Shown: piece after piece, positions 8,300 to 17,494 of the stretch | Layout of the letters: each line of letters starts with the position of its first letter | Position numbering within the stretch: position 1 is the first letter of the stretch | Origin: Pollutimonas thiosulfatoxidans | Lineage (GTDB): Bacteria > Pseudomonadota > Gammaproteobacteria > Burkholderiales > Burkholderiaceae_B | Direction of reading: 5' to 3' | NCBI RefSeq assembly: GCF_004022565.1 | Contig: NZ_CP022987.1 | Span: 248,001-312,000, forward strand | DNA: 64,000 bases | Translations under genes and position numbers: made by a program | Notes under the pieces: model-generated | Databases searched by the model: none | What the model was told of the DNA's origin: nothing | Seen by the model: the letters and a program-made list of their open reading frames with translations, nothing else

Positions 8300-9000
8300 C
8301 AGGGAGAGAAACGGTAGCCCACGCCCCATACGGTCTGTATCCAGCGCGGCTGCTTGGGGTCGTCTTCGATGGCACGGCGCAATCTGAGTACGGCGATGTC
8401 GATGGCGCGATCATTGCGTTCGCCTTCGTCGTCGTCCCGGGCCAAAGCCAGCAGGCGCTCGCGCGACAGGGGCTTGCCGGGGTTGTTGACCAAAGCCTCC
8501 AGCAGGTTGACCTCGCCGCCGGTAAGCCGGATGGGTTCCTGGTCTTTATGCAGTTGCCGGGTGGCCGGGTCGAAAACAAAGGGTCCGAAGGCCACTGGCC
8601 GGTCTTTGGTCAGTGCAGATGCGCCTTTCTTGCGACGCAGGACGGCCTCGATGCGGGCCAATAGTTCGCGCGGATCGAAAGGCTTGCCCAGGTAATCGTC
8701 GGCACCTGCCTCCAGACCAATGACGCGGTCTACGGTTTCGTCGCGGCCGGTCAGTAAAATGACGGGGATGTCTTCGCCTTGCTGGCGCAGTCTGCGGCAG
8801 GCTTCGGCACCATCGCCGTCGGGCATCATACGATCCAGTACGACGAGATCCGGCGCGTAGCGCTGAATGCGCGCCGGCAGATCACTGGCATCCGGCGCCA
8901 GCAGGGTGTCGTAGTGATGACGGTTCAGATAATCGGCCAATAGTTGCCGCAAGGCGGGATCATCGTCGACCACCAGCACTTTCACGAGAGCATTTTCCAT
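8299..9000 (-). CDS. OmpR/PhoB-family response regulator
   Basis: A 233-residue DNA-binding response regulator. The receiver domain (residues 6-120) has the acidic pocket VVDDDP (Asp13/14), the phospho-acceptor Asp56 in VVLDRMMPDG, and Lys106 in DDYLGKPF. The winged-helix trans_reg_C domain runs from about 135 to the end, with LTGGEVNLLEALVNNPGK and the terminal WGVGYRF. The ATG at 9000 is chosen because a longer reading would add 44 residues of non-domain sequence. It precedes and overlaps the sensor kinase gene. It resembles OmpR-type regulators generally; I do not assign a specific ortholog. Confidence 0.93.
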   Translation of the reverse strand: MENALVKVLVVDDDPALRQLLADYLNRHHYDTLLAPDASDLPARIQRYAPDLVVLDRMMPDGDGAEACRRLRQQGEDIPVILLTGRDETVDRVIGLEAGADDYLGKPFDPRELLARIEAVLRRKKGASALTKDRPVAFGPFVFDPATRQLHKDQEPIRLTGGEVNLLEALVNNPGKPLSRERLLALARDDDEGERNDRAIDIAVLRLRRAIEDDPKQPRWIQTVWGVGYRFSP

Positions 9001-9306
9001 AGGAGCCAAGTGTGCCCCCTGGCGCCTGGGCATGCAAGCGATGGAAATGAATTGAAATGGCTGCGAAGCATGGCCGATGGCGAACGGCGCCTGCGCGCAT
9101 TCCGCAGTGCCGCGACCTGACGATGAAACCAATGTTTACCAGGCCATCATTGCTCGACAGGTGCCGGCCGGTTTATGGTTGACGCTGAAGCGGCTGACGC
9201 GCTCGCACGAGCGCGGTTGCACGCTGTCATCTTCGACGACTCCCCCGGTTTGTCGGGCGTCGTGCATGAATCTGCTGTGCTCCAGAGGGCACGGTCTCCT
9301 GAGTTT
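9001..9306. other. Intergenic gap between divergent genes
   Basis: A 306-base gap between the response regulator (leftward) and the usher-like gene (rightward), presumably holding both promoters. I see no convincing coding sequence, terminator or repeat. A TTGACG at 9179-9184 and a TTGTCG near 9252 are possible -35 elements without good -10 partners. Confidence 0.5.
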
Positions 9307-10452
9307 ATGAATAGTTTTGCTGTGGTTCGCAGGGGTTGCAAGGCGGCCATGCCAGTGTTGGCACTGGCATGCTCCCTGCCCGGGCCCACCGCAAATGCCG
9401 AAGCGCCCCGGTTCGAAAATCTTTCGCCGGTGCAGGTCTATGCCGCCCCGCAGATCTCTGTTTCGCCCCCTACACCTCTGCCAGACCCCGTAGCGCCAGA
9501 GGCCATGTTCCTGGAACCGCTGGGCTTGCCGGACACTGGCCGCGACATCGACTCCTATCTCTGGCGTCCCGGCGATGGCCGCCAATGGCGCCGCGGTAAA
9601 GTTGCCGACACCTCGCCGGGACTGCGCGGCGCGCGCGGATGGCGCCGTTCGCCGCGCTTGAAGTCGCCGGTATCTGCAGGCAGCAGCCTGCCTTGGCAGT
9701 TTGGGACCAGCAATTGGCGTTATGCTGGCGAGGATGGCTGGTCCCTTACCCTGGGGGCGGAAGAGATCGCTGTGCCGACCTGGAGCAACGCCGCAAGGCT
9801 GGGCGGCGTCAGCATTTCGCAGTCGTCCTTAAGCAACGCGAATGCCCTCGGCTCCTGGGAATACGCCATGTCGGTGGGAGTACTGGACGCTACCTCCGGC
9901 CAGGATCAAGGCGATCTGGATTACGGCCCCACGGCCAGCAATACCGTGCTGCGTTACGGCATCAGCCCCGAATTCACGCTCGAGTCGCAACTGGAGCTGG
10001 CTTCCGACCTGGTCACTTCTGGCCTGGGTGGAGAATACGAAGGCGAGTGGGGCGTCTGGAGTGCCGGCGTGGCGCGTGCCAGCTACGGCCTGTATAAAGG
10101 TTGGCGCTATCAAACCGGGTACACCGTGAACGTACTGGACGACTTGCAGCTCTCGTGGAAGAACGAGCGGCACACCGCGGGCTTTACCGACCTGAGCCGA
10201 TACCAGGGCGGGGGCATTGCACCCGGCGGGATTCGACAGCAGTGGTCCGCGACAGTGCCCCTGGGACGCTGGGGCGACGTCAGCGGCGTCTACGAGACTG
10301 AGCGCTCTGCGCTAGGCTCAAAAAAGCACAGTTTCGGCTTCGGGCAACAGTTTTGGTACAGCCCCAACCTGCGTGTGGGTTTGCGCGCGGAGCGGGAGTT
10401 CGTCACGGGCGACTATGATATAGGCATTCATTTCTCTGTACCCATTTTCTAA
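9307..10452 (+). CDS. Exported usher-like outer-membrane beta-barrel protein
   Basis: A 381-residue protein with a possible signal peptide (residues about 1-32, ending PTANAEA) and a Pro-rich stretch (about 45-65). From about residue 150 to the end it is alternating polar/aromatic strands separated by turns, and it ends in FSVPIF, a terminal aromatic typical of outer-membrane barrels. Segments such as VLRYGISPEFTLESQLEL and DLQLSWKNERHTAGFTDLSR resemble the middle of fimbrial ushers (FimD/PapC). The length is less than half an usher, and no chaperone or pilin gene is nearby. It ends two bases before recQ. The ATG at 9307 is chosen to place the signal peptide. Function unknown. Confidence 0.6.
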   Translation: MNSFAVVRRGCKAAMPVLALACSLPGPTANAEAPRFENLSPVQVYAAPQISVSPPTPLPDPVAPEAMFLEPLGLPDTGRDIDSYLWRPGDGRQWRRGKVADTSPGLRGARGWRRSPRLKSPVSAGSSLPWQFGTSNWRYAGEDGWSLTLGAEEIAVPTWSNAARLGGVSISQSSLSNANALGSWEYAMSVGVLDATSGQDQGDLDYGPTASNTVLRYGISPEFTLESQLELASDLVTSGLGGEYEGEWGVWSAGVARASYGLYKGWRYQTGYTVNVLDDLQLSWKNERHTAGFTDLSRYQGGGIAPGGIRQQWSATVPLGRWGDVSGVYETERSALGSKKHSFGFGQQFWYSPNLRVGLRAEREFVTGDYDIGIHFSVPIF

Positions 10453-10454
10453 GC

Positions 10455-12272
10455 ATGACCTCCTCCCCCCTGCAGACCCTGCAGCGCGTCTTTGGCTACG
10501 ACTCTTTTCGCGGTGACCAGGCAGCCATCATCGAGCACGTCGTTCAGGGCGGCGACGCCCTGGTGCTCATGCCTACCGGCGGCGGCAAATCGCTTTGCTA
10601 TCAGATTCCCGCTCTGGTCCGACCTGGCACAGGCATCATTGTTTCGCCGCTGATCGCCCTGATGCAGGACCAGGTCGATGCCTTGCTCGAGCTGGGTGTA
10701 CGGGCGGCCTATCTGAATTCGTCGCAGGACTGGCGTACAGCCAGGCAGGTGGAGCAAGCATTCTTGGCCGGCGAGCTCGATCTGCTGTATGTCGCGCCGG
10801 AACGCCTGCTGACCGAGCGCTGCCTGGATCTGCTGTCCGATGGCAAGATAGCGCTTTTTGCAATCGACGAGGCGCACTGCGTGTCGCAGTGGGGCCATGA
10901 CTTCCGGCCGGAATACCTGGGCCTGTCCATGCTGCATGAGCGTTGGCCGGATGTGCCGCGCCTGGCCTTGACGGCGACTGCCACCGCGGTTACGCGACGC
11001 GAAATCGCAGAGCGCTTGCAGCTGGATGATGCCCCCCATTATGTGGCGAGCTTCGATCGGCCCAATATTCGTTACCGCATCATCGAAAAGAACGAGGTGC
11101 GCCGGCAGTTGCTGGACTTCATCCAGACCGAGCATGACGGCGATTGCGGCATTGTCTATTGCCTGTCGCGGGCGCGAGTGGAAGAAACCGCCCAGTTTCT
11201 GTGTGACAACGGCGTGCCGGCCTTGCCTTATCACGCGGGCTTGAATGCCAGCGTGCGCAGCGCCAACCAGTCGCGCTTCCTGCGCGAAGAAGGCATCGTC
11301 ATGGTTGCCACCATTGCCTTCGGCATGGGGGTCAATAAACCGGATGTCCGCTTTGTCGCTCACATTGATTTACCCAAATCCGTGGAAGGCTACTACCAGG
11401 AAACCGGTAGAGCCGGCCGCGATGGCTTGCCTGCGACGGCCTGGCTGGCGTATGGCTTGCAGGATGTGGTCCAGCAGCGACGCATGATCAATGAGTCGGC
11501 CGGCGACGATGCCTTCCGGCGACGCCTGGGTGCTCAACTGGACGCCATGCTGGGGCTGTGTGAAACCGTGTCATGCCGCCGTCAGCGGCTGCTGAATTAT
11601 TTCGATCAGACCATCGCCCCTTGTGGCAACTGCGACACTTGTCTTGAACCGCCCCAGGCCTGGGACGGCACCATCGCGGCCCAGAAGATCCTGTCGGCCG
11701 TCTACCGGTTGTGGCGTGAGCGTGGTCAGCGCTTTGGCGCCGGTCACCTGATCGACATATTGCGCGGCAAGCTGACAGACCGGATCAAGCAGTACGAGCA
11801 CGAAACCCTCACGGTGTTCGGCATAGGCGCTGATCTGTCCGACCAGGCATGGCGCGGTGTCTTGCGTCAGTTGCTGGCGCAAAGTTATCTGGCGGTAGAT
11901 CACGAAGGCTACGGAACGCTGGCCTTGACTGAAACCAGCCGCGATGTGCTCAAAGGCGAGCGCACCTTGATGTTTCGGCGCGAGCCCGAGAAGAAACCAC
12001 GCAGTTCCCGCAGCAGTGCCAGTCGCAGCAAGACGCCGGGCATCGAGCTGCCGGCAGAGGCGCAAGCCCTGTTCGAGAGCCTGCGTACCTGGCGCGCCGA
12101 GGTGGCGCGCAGCCATGGTGTGCCGGCTTATGTGATTTTCCATGACGCCACGCTGCGCGAGGTCGCGCTGTCGCGTCCCCAGACGCTGGACGATCTGGAT
12201 GGCATTAGCGGTGTCGGTGCGCGCAAGCGCGAGGCTTACGGCGAAGAGCTATTGCGTTGCGTCAGTCAGTAG
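10455..12272 (+). CDS. recQ: ATP-dependent DNA helicase RecQ
   Basis: A 605-residue 3'-5' DNA helicase for recombination and fork repair. It has Walker A in MPTGGGKSLCYQIPAL (about residues 37-52), the DEAH box in AIDEAHCVSQWGHDFRPEY, motif VI in YYQETGRAGRDGLPA, a RecQ zinc-binding domain (CRRQRLLNYF and CGNCDTC), a winged helix (about 405-515), and a C-terminal HRDC domain (ALFESLRTWRAEVARSHG to the end). The ordering and length match E. coli RecQ. It starts two bases after the usher-like gene and converges on ruvB. Confidence 0.96.
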   Translation: MTSSPLQTLQRVFGYDSFRGDQAAIIEHVVQGGDALVLMPTGGGKSLCYQIPALVRPGTGIIVSPLIALMQDQVDALLELGVRAAYLNSSQDWRTARQVEQAFLAGELDLLYVAPERLLTERCLDLLSDGKIALFAIDEAHCVSQWGHDFRPEYLGLSMLHERWPDVPRLALTATATAVTRREIAERLQLDDAPHYVASFDRPNIRYRIIEKNEVRRQLLDFIQTEHDGDCGIVYCLSRARVEETAQFLCDNGVPALPYHAGLNASVRSANQSRFLREEGIVMVATIAFGMGVNKPDVRFVAHIDLPKSVEGYYQETGRAGRDGLPATAWLAYGLQDVVQQRRMINESAGDDAFRRRLGAQLDAMLGLCETVSCRRQRLLNYFDQTIAPCGNCDTCLEPPQAWDGTIAAQKILSAVYRLWRERGQRFGAGHLIDILRGKLTDRIKQYEHETLTVFGIGADLSDQAWRGVLRQLLAQSYLAVDHEGYGTLALTETSRDVLKGERTLMFRREPEKKPRSSRSSASRSKTPGIELPAEAQALFESLRTWRAEVARSHGVPAYVIFHDATLREVALSRPQTLDDLDGISGVGARKREAYGEELLRCVSQ

Positions 12273-12292
12273 CGGCCTAGCGGACTAACCGA

Positions 12293-13357
12293 TTAACCCG
12301 CCGCGCTGAACAGGTCGGGGCCGCCGGGTGGAGTCAGGCCCAGATGGCGCCACGTGGTTTGGGTGGCGATTCGGCCGCGAGGAGTGCGCTGCAAATATCC
12401 CTGCTGTATCAGGAAGGGCTCGATGACGTCTTCTATGGTGTCGCGCTCTTCGCCTATGGCGGCGGCTAGGCTGTCCACGCCCACCGGGCCGCCGTCAAAT
12501 TTGTGGACGATGGCTTCGAGCAGCTTTCTGTCCATGACATCCAATCCTTGTGGGTCCACTTCCAGCATGGACAAGGCGGCAGCGGCCACATCGGCGTCTA
12601 TTTTTCCGTCGGCCCGAACCTGGGCATAGTCGCGCACCCGTCTTAGCAGGCGGTTGGCGATGCGCGGCGTACCGCGCGCGCGCTTGGCGATTTCGCTGGC
12701 GCCTTGCGGCGAGGTGTTGGCCTTGAGCAATTGCGAACTGCGCGTGACGATATGCGTTAGGTCTTCCACATTGTAGAACTCCAGCCGCGAGACAATGCCA
12801 AAACGGTCGCGCAGCGGATTGGTCAACATGCCCGCGCGGGTGGTGGCGCCCACCAGGGTGAAAGGCTGCAAATCGATCTTCACGCTACGCGCGCCGGGGC
12901 CTTCGCCGATCAGGATATCGATCTGGAAGTCTTCCAGGGCCGGGTAGAGGATTTCTTCAACGACCGGCGACAGGCGGTGTATTTCGTCGATGAACAAGAC
13001 ATCGTTGCGCTCCAGGTTGGTAAGCAGCGCGGCCAGGTCGCCGGGGCGCTCGAGCACGGGGCCGGAGGTCTGGCGTAATTGCACGCCCATTTCGTGCGCC
13101 ACGATATGAGCCAGAGTCGTCTTGCCCAGCCCCGGAGGGCCGAACAGCAAAACGTGGTCCAGCGCCTCGTTGCGATTGCGCGCCGCGGCGATGAAGATCT
13201 CCAGTTGTTCGCGTACCCGGTGTTGGCCGATATACTCGTCCAGGGCGCGTGGGCGCAGGGCCCGTTCGATGGAATCTTCGTTGGGCGATGCGCTTTGCGG
13301 CGCGACTATGCGCTCGGGTGCCGGTATGCTGGACAGCGAATCGGAGTGGATGGCCAT
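12293..13357 (-). CDS. ruvB: Holliday junction branch-migration ATPase RuvB
   Basis: A 354-residue AAA+ motor. Walker A is LLFGPPGLGKTTLAH (about residues 70-84), Walker B is VLFIDEIHRLS, sensor 1/arginine-finger region is GATTRAGMLTNPLRDRFG, and the C-terminal winged helix includes GYLQRTPRGRIAT. A hexamer of RuvB on each side of RuvA pulls DNA through the junction. Here it is not adjacent to ruvA-ruvC: a dehydratase gene on the opposite strand separates them. The gap to recQ (20 bases) holds no clear terminator. Confidence 0.97.
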   Translation of the reverse strand: MAIHSDSLSSIPAPERIVAPQSASPNEDSIERALRPRALDEYIGQHRVREQLEIFIAAARNRNEALDHVLLFGPPGLGKTTLAHIVAHEMGVQLRQTSGPVLERPGDLAALLTNLERNDVLFIDEIHRLSPVVEEILYPALEDFQIDILIGEGPGARSVKIDLQPFTLVGATTRAGMLTNPLRDRFGIVSRLEFYNVEDLTHIVTRSSQLLKANTSPQGASEIAKRARGTPRIANRLLRRVRDYAQVRADGKIDADVAAAALSMLEVDPQGLDVMDRKLLEAIVHKFDGGPVGVDSLAAAIGEERDTIEDVIEPFLIQQGYLQRTPRGRIATQTTWRHLGLTPPGGPDLFSAAG

Positions 13358-13495
13358 GGTTTTTGCTGAGTATATTTACAGTAGCAGCTACTTTACACCA
13401 CGCAGCTCGTCCCAGCCGCGCATCCATGCAGCATAATTCCATCCATGGCGCTTGTGTCGCCTTTTGTCTTCTCTCCGGTTCATTGTGAGTGCAAT

Positions 13496-14464
13496 ATGAG
13501 TATTCCCGTCCCGACTTACGACGATGTCGTCCAGGCTGCAGCACGCATCAGCGCGGCTGCGCATCGTACGCCCGTGCTGGTGTCCCGTACGCTTAACGCC
13601 CGGCTGGGCGCACAAGTCTTCTTCAAGTGCGAGAACCTGCAGCGCATCGGTGCCTTCAAGTTTCGGGGCGGCTACAACGCGGTGTCGCGGCTGAGCGCGC
13701 AACAGCGCAAGGCCGGCGTTGTCGCTTTCTCGTCAGGCAACCATGCGCAGGCAGTGGCCCTGGCGGCCAGTATGCTGGGCACCAGCGCGACCATCGTGAT
13801 GCCGACCGATGCACCGCAGGCCAAGAAAGCCGCCACAGTCGGCTACGGTGCGCGCCTGATTTCTTATGATCGGCTTACCCAGGATCGCGAACAGATCGCG
13901 CGGGACCTCGTCGAACGAGAAGGCAAAACCCTGATCCCGCCATTCGATTATCCGGATGTCATTGCGGGCCAGGGAACGGCGGTGAAAGAGCTACTGGAAG
14001 ATATCGGCGGGCTGGATGCCTTGTTCGTGCCTTTGGGCGGTGGCGGCCTGCTGGCCGGTTCTTTACTGGCTGCCCACGCCATCGCGCCCGACTGTGAAGT
14101 CTATGGTGTAGAGCCGACGGCCGGCAACGACGGACAACAGTCCTTGCGCAAGGGCAGCATTGTTCGCATAGATCAGCCGCAGTCCATCGCCGACGGCGCC
14201 CTCACGCAGGCGCTGGGCCAGATCACTTTTCCCATCATCAGGCAGCATGTGCGCGATATCCTGGCAGTCAGCGACGCGCAGCTTATTGACGCCTTGCGTT
14301 TCTTTGCGGAGCGCATGAAGATTGTGGTCGAGCCCACCGGTTGCCTGGGCGCAGCCGCGGTACTCAATGAACTGGTGCCGGTCAAGGGCCGGCGCATCGG
14401 TGTGGTGCTAAGCGGCGGCAATGTCGATCTGGCCGGCTACGCCGGCTTTCTTCAGTCGGCCTAA
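13496..14464 (+). CDS. PLP-dependent threonine/serine dehydratase or 3-hydroxyaspartate ammonia-lyase
   Basis: A 322-residue fold-type II PLP enzyme. The cofactor lysine lies in GAFKFRGGYNAV (about residue 59), the substrate-loop motif is SSGNHAQAVALAA, and the phosphate-binding glycine loop is LGGGGLLAGS. The length fits single-domain catabolic dehydratases, serine racemases and threo-3-hydroxyaspartate ammonia-lyases, and it lacks the C-terminal regulatory domain of biosynthetic IlvA. These activities cannot be separated by eye. The ATG at 13496 is preferred over an upstream start at 13445. The gene ends four bases inside the convergent ruvA. Confidence 0.85.
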   Translation: MSIPVPTYDDVVQAAARISAAAHRTPVLVSRTLNARLGAQVFFKCENLQRIGAFKFRGGYNAVSRLSAQQRKAGVVAFSSGNHAQAVALAASMLGTSATIVMPTDAPQAKKAATVGYGARLISYDRLTQDREQIARDLVEREGKTLIPPFDYPDVIAGQGTAVKELLEDIGGLDALFVPLGGGGLLAGSLLAAHAIAPDCEVYGVEPTAGNDGQQSLRKGSIVRIDQPQSIADGALTQALGQITFPIIRQHVRDILAVSDAQLIDALRFFAERMKIVVEPTGCLGAAAVLNELVPVKGRRIGVVLSGGNVDLAGYAGFLQSA

Positions 14465-15036
14465 ACGCGCGACAGCGACTTCAGCGCCAGGCGTATGCCC
14501 TCGGCCACTTCCGTTCCTTCCGGTACTTTTTTAAGTGCAGCTTGCGATTCGTTGGCGGAATACCCCAAAGCCAGCAGTGCGTTCATGATGTCGTCGCGGC
14601 CGGCGGCTGGCGTGCCCGGGGCGGGCTGTATGTCGGCGCCGAGTTTGCCGCGCAACTCCAGCAGCAGGCGCTCGGCGGTTTTCTTGCCGATGCCTGGCAC
14701 GCGGGTCAGACGGCTGGTTTCTTGTTGGGTGATGGCAGCGGCAAGCTCGTCCACCGACATGCCCGACAGCAGCGACAAGGCAGTGCGCGCACCGATGCCG
14801 GTGACCTTGATCAGTGCCCTGAACGCGCTGCGCTCGCCCGCCGACGAGAAGCCGTACAGGGTGTGGGCGTCTTCGCGCACGGCCAGATGCGTATATAGGC
14901 TGACGGTGGCACCGGTCTCGGGCAGCTTGTACAGGGTGCTCATGGGCACGTCGATTTCATAGCCTACGCCGCCGACGTCTATGCAGACGACAGGGGGTGT
15001 TTTCTCAAGCAGAGTGCCGGTGATGCGTCCAATCAT
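14461..15036 (-). CDS. ruvA: Holliday junction DNA-binding protein RuvA
   Basis: A 191-residue protein starting MIGRITGTLLEKTPPVVCID, the conserved RuvA OB-fold domain I. Two helix-hairpin-helix motifs follow (VTGIGARTALSLLSGMS and VPGIGKKTAERLLLEL, about residues 75-125). The C-terminal UBA-like domain III (DIMNALLALGYSANESQAAL) contacts RuvB. RuvA tetramers bind the four-way junction and load RuvB. It follows ruvC by 23 bases in the same direction and its last bases overlap the convergent dehydratase gene. Confidence 0.97.
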   Translation of the reverse strand: MIGRITGTLLEKTPPVVCIDVGGVGYEIDVPMSTLYKLPETGATVSLYTHLAVREDAHTLYGFSSAGERSAFRALIKVTGIGARTALSLLSGMSVDELAAAITQQETSRLTRVPGIGKKTAERLLLELRGKLGADIQPAPGTPAAGRDDIMNALLALGYSANESQAALKKVPEGTEVAEGIRLALKSLSRV

Positions 15037-15059
15037 GGGTGTGTCCTAGTTCTGGCGAG

Positions 15060-15605
15060 CTAGCCTACCAGCCGGCCGCCCCGTACGCGGCTGGCCTGGC
15101 TGGCGGGCAACTGGCCCGTGTCTTTCAGGCGCTGAGTCAGCGGATGGAAGTGTGCATGGCAAATGGCGCAAGCCAGGGCATCGGCGGAGTCGGCCGTCGG
15201 GACGCCGCTAAGGCCCAGCAGATGCTGCACCATTTTCTGCACTTGTTCTTTGGCGGCGTGGCCGTTGCCCACCACTGATTTCTTGACCTGCAAGGCCGTG
15301 TACTCGTGCACTTCCAGCAAACTGTCGGCCAGGGCGCACATGGCGGCGCCGCGCGCCTGGCCCAGCAGCAGGGTGGAGGCCGGGTTAGTGTTCACAAACA
15401 CCTTCTCCAGCGCCGACACCGTAGGGTTGGTGGTTTGTACGATCTCGCGGATATTGTCCAGTATGACCTTCAGACGGCCTGCCAATGGTTGGTCCGTCGG
15501 CACCACGATGGTCCCGCTGCTGACATACCGCAGGCGCGGGCCATCGACGTCGATGACGCCGAAGCCCGTGCGCCGCAGGCCAGGATCAATACCCAGGATG
15601 CGCAT
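15060..15605 (-). CDS. ruvC: Holliday junction resolvase RuvC
   Basis: A 181-residue endonuclease that makes symmetric nicks at Holliday junctions. It begins MRILGIDPGLRRTGFGVIDV with catalytic Asp7. The second acidic residue is in SALEKVFVNTNPAST, and the C-terminal acidic pair is within DSADALACAICHAH. The ATG at 15603-15605 overlaps the purH TGA as ATGA, so translation is coupled to purH. A longer reading to 15713 is a shadow inside purH. It is followed by ruvA. Confidence 0.96.
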   Translation of the reverse strand: MRILGIDPGLRRTGFGVIDVDGPRLRYVSSGTIVVPTDQPLAGRLKVILDNIREIVQTTNPTVSALEKVFVNTNPASTLLLGQARGAAMCALADSLLEVHEYTALQVKKSVVGNGHAAKEQVQKMVQHLLGLSGVPTADSADALACAICHAHFHPLTQRLKDTGQLPASQASRVRGGRLVG

Positions 15606-17197
15606 CAGTGGCGGAAATGCCGTGCGCCGGTAAAAATCATTGCGATGCCGCGCTCGTTGGCGGCAGCAATGACTTCGTCGTCGCGCACACTGCCCCCGGG
15701 CTGAATGACGCACAGCGCACCCGCCTCGGCAACGACGTCCAGGCCATCACGGAACGGAAAGAAGGCATCCGAGGCGACAGCCGAGCCGGCCAGCGTCAGG
15801 CCAGCGTTGTGTGCCTTGATGGACGCTATCCTGGCCGAATCGATGCGGCTCATTTGCCCGGCGCCCACACCCAGTGTCATGCCATCGCCGACGAAGACTA
15901 TGGCGTTGGATTTGACGTACTTGGCGACTTTCCAGGCAAACAGCAAATCCTTCGTCTGTTGTTCAGTAGGCGCGAGCTTGGTAACGATCTTGAAGTCTTC
16001 TTGCGGTACCTGATAGTCGTCCGGGTTCTGTACCAGCCAACCACCCCCTACGCGCTTGATGTCGAAATCGTTGCGGCCATCACCCTGGGGTACTTCCAGC
16101 ACCCGCAGGTTTTTCTTGGCGGCAAAGACGGCCAGGGCCTCGGATGAGTATCCCGGTGCCAACAGGACTTCGACGAACTGTGCGCTGACTGCCTGCGCGG
16201 TGGCTTCGTCCACGGGACGGTTAAAGGCGATGATGCCGCCAAACGCCGAGGTCGGGTCGGTCTTGAGGGCCTGTTGGTAGGCCTGTAAGGGGCCATCGCC
16301 CAGTGCAACCCCGCAGGGATTGGCATGCTTGACGATCACGCAGGCACTGCCCTGGAAGCTGCGCACGCATTCCCAGGCCGCGTCGGCGTCGGCGATGTTG
16401 TTGTAAGAGAGCTCTTTGCCCTGCAACTGGCGATAGCTGCCCAGTAGCCCTGCCTTGACCGGCCGGTCGACATAGAAGGCCGCCGCCTGATGCGGGTTCT
16501 CGCCGTAGCGAAGCACTTGTTGCTGGGTGACCTGAACCGTCAGTACCTGCGGCCACGGATGTAGCTCGGGCGCGGCGTCTTGCACGGGCTCGGCAGTGGC
16601 AAGGCTGCTGAGGTAGGCGGCGATCGCGCCATCGTAGGCGGCGGTGTGGCCGTAGGTTTTGGTGGCCAGTTCCAGTCGCAGGGCGTATGAAGGGCCGCCG
16701 TTGGGGCCGTCCATGTCGGCCAGCACGCGCGAGTAGTCGGCCGGGTCAATGACTACCGTTACACCGCCCGTCGGCGTGCCATGGTTCTTGGCGGCTGCGC
16801 GCAGCATGGCCGGGCCGCCGATATCGATGTTCTCGACGGCGTCAGCGAACGTGCAACCGGGCTTGGCTATGGTTTCACGAAAGGGGTACAGATTGACCAC
16901 CAGCAAGTCGATCCGGTCAATGCCGTGTTCTTCCAGGGTTTTCAGATGCTCAGCGCTGTCGCGACGTGCCAGCAGGCCGCCATGAATCTTCGGATGCAGG
17001 GTCTTGACGCGGCCGTCCAGGATTTCGGGCGAGCCGGTATGGCTGGCCACTTCGGTAACCGGCAGGCCGGCTTCGGCCAGCAGCTTGGCGGTGCCGCCAG
17101 TCGACAGCAGGCGGACGCCGCGCTGGGACAGTGCCTGCGCAAAGTCGACAATACCGGTTTTGTCGGAAACCGAAAGTAGGGCAGTCTGGATTTTCAT
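15605..17197 (-). CDS. purH: Bifunctional AICAR transformylase / IMP cyclohydrolase PurH
   Basis: A 530-residue enzyme for the last two steps of de novo IMP synthesis. The N-terminal MGS-like cyclohydrolase domain starts MKIQTALLSVSDKTGIVDFA and includes LLSTGGTAKLL and DGRVKTLHPKIHGGLL (about residues 1-150). The transformylase domain has the signature VLRYGENPHQAAAFY and NPCGVALG, with catalytic KH in CVIVKHANPCG. The start at 17197 is set by the conserved N-terminus. It lies 23 bases after fis and overlaps ruvC. Confidence 0.97.
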   Translation of the reverse strand: MKIQTALLSVSDKTGIVDFAQALSQRGVRLLSTGGTAKLLAEAGLPVTEVASHTGSPEILDGRVKTLHPKIHGGLLARRDSAEHLKTLEEHGIDRIDLLVVNLYPFRETIAKPGCTFADAVENIDIGGPAMLRAAAKNHGTPTGGVTVVIDPADYSRVLADMDGPNGGPSYALRLELATKTYGHTAAYDGAIAAYLSSLATAEPVQDAAPELHPWPQVLTVQVTQQQVLRYGENPHQAAAFYVDRPVKAGLLGSYRQLQGKELSYNNIADADAAWECVRSFQGSACVIVKHANPCGVALGDGPLQAYQQALKTDPTSAFGGIIAFNRPVDEATAQAVSAQFVEVLLAPGYSSEALAVFAAKKNLRVLEVPQGDGRNDFDIKRVGGGWLVQNPDDYQVPQEDFKIVTKLAPTEQQTKDLLFAWKVAKYVKSNAIVFVGDGMTLGVGAGQMSRIDSARIASIKAHNAGLTLAGSAVASDAFFPFRDGLDVVAEAGALCVIQPGGSVRDDEVIAAANERGIAMIFTGARHFRH

Positions 17198-17220
17198 CGG
17201 AGTCACTTCTAGAGTTGGAA

Positions 17221-17460
17221 TCAGGGTTGCAGATTGTGAGCCAGCAGTTTCTTGCGCAAGGTGCTGCGGGTGATCCCCAGCATCTGAGCCGCTTTGGATT
17301 GATTGCCCTCGCAGCGCTCGAGCGCAATCTGCAATACGGGGCGCTCTACGCAGTCGATAACCATGGCCAGCATGTCGCGCGGCTCGGAATCGCCCAAGTC
17401 CAGAAAGTAGCGATCGAGTTGATCTCGCACGCATTGCTCCAGGGGATTGATTTTGCTCAT
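17221..17460 (-). CDS. fis: DNA-binding protein Fis
   Basis: A 79-residue nucleoid protein. The C-terminal helix-turn-helix reads GNQSKAAQMLGITRSTLRKK (about residues 52-71), which is near-invariant in Fis and related to the NtrC C-terminus. The N-terminal beta-hairpin arm is shorter than in E. coli Fis (98 residues), as is usual in Betaproteobacteria. Fis bends DNA and coordinates growth-phase gene expression. Linkage dusB-fis is conserved from enterics to Burkholderiales, supporting the call. Start at 17460 begins MSKINPLEQCV. Confidence 0.93.
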   Translation of the reverse strand: MSKINPLEQCVRDQLDRYFLDLGDSEPRDMLAMVIDCVERPVLQIALERCEGNQSKAAQMLGITRSTLRKKLLAHNLQP

Positions 17461-17494
17461 GATCCTTGGTGGTTGAATAGTGGCGCGCAAGGGC

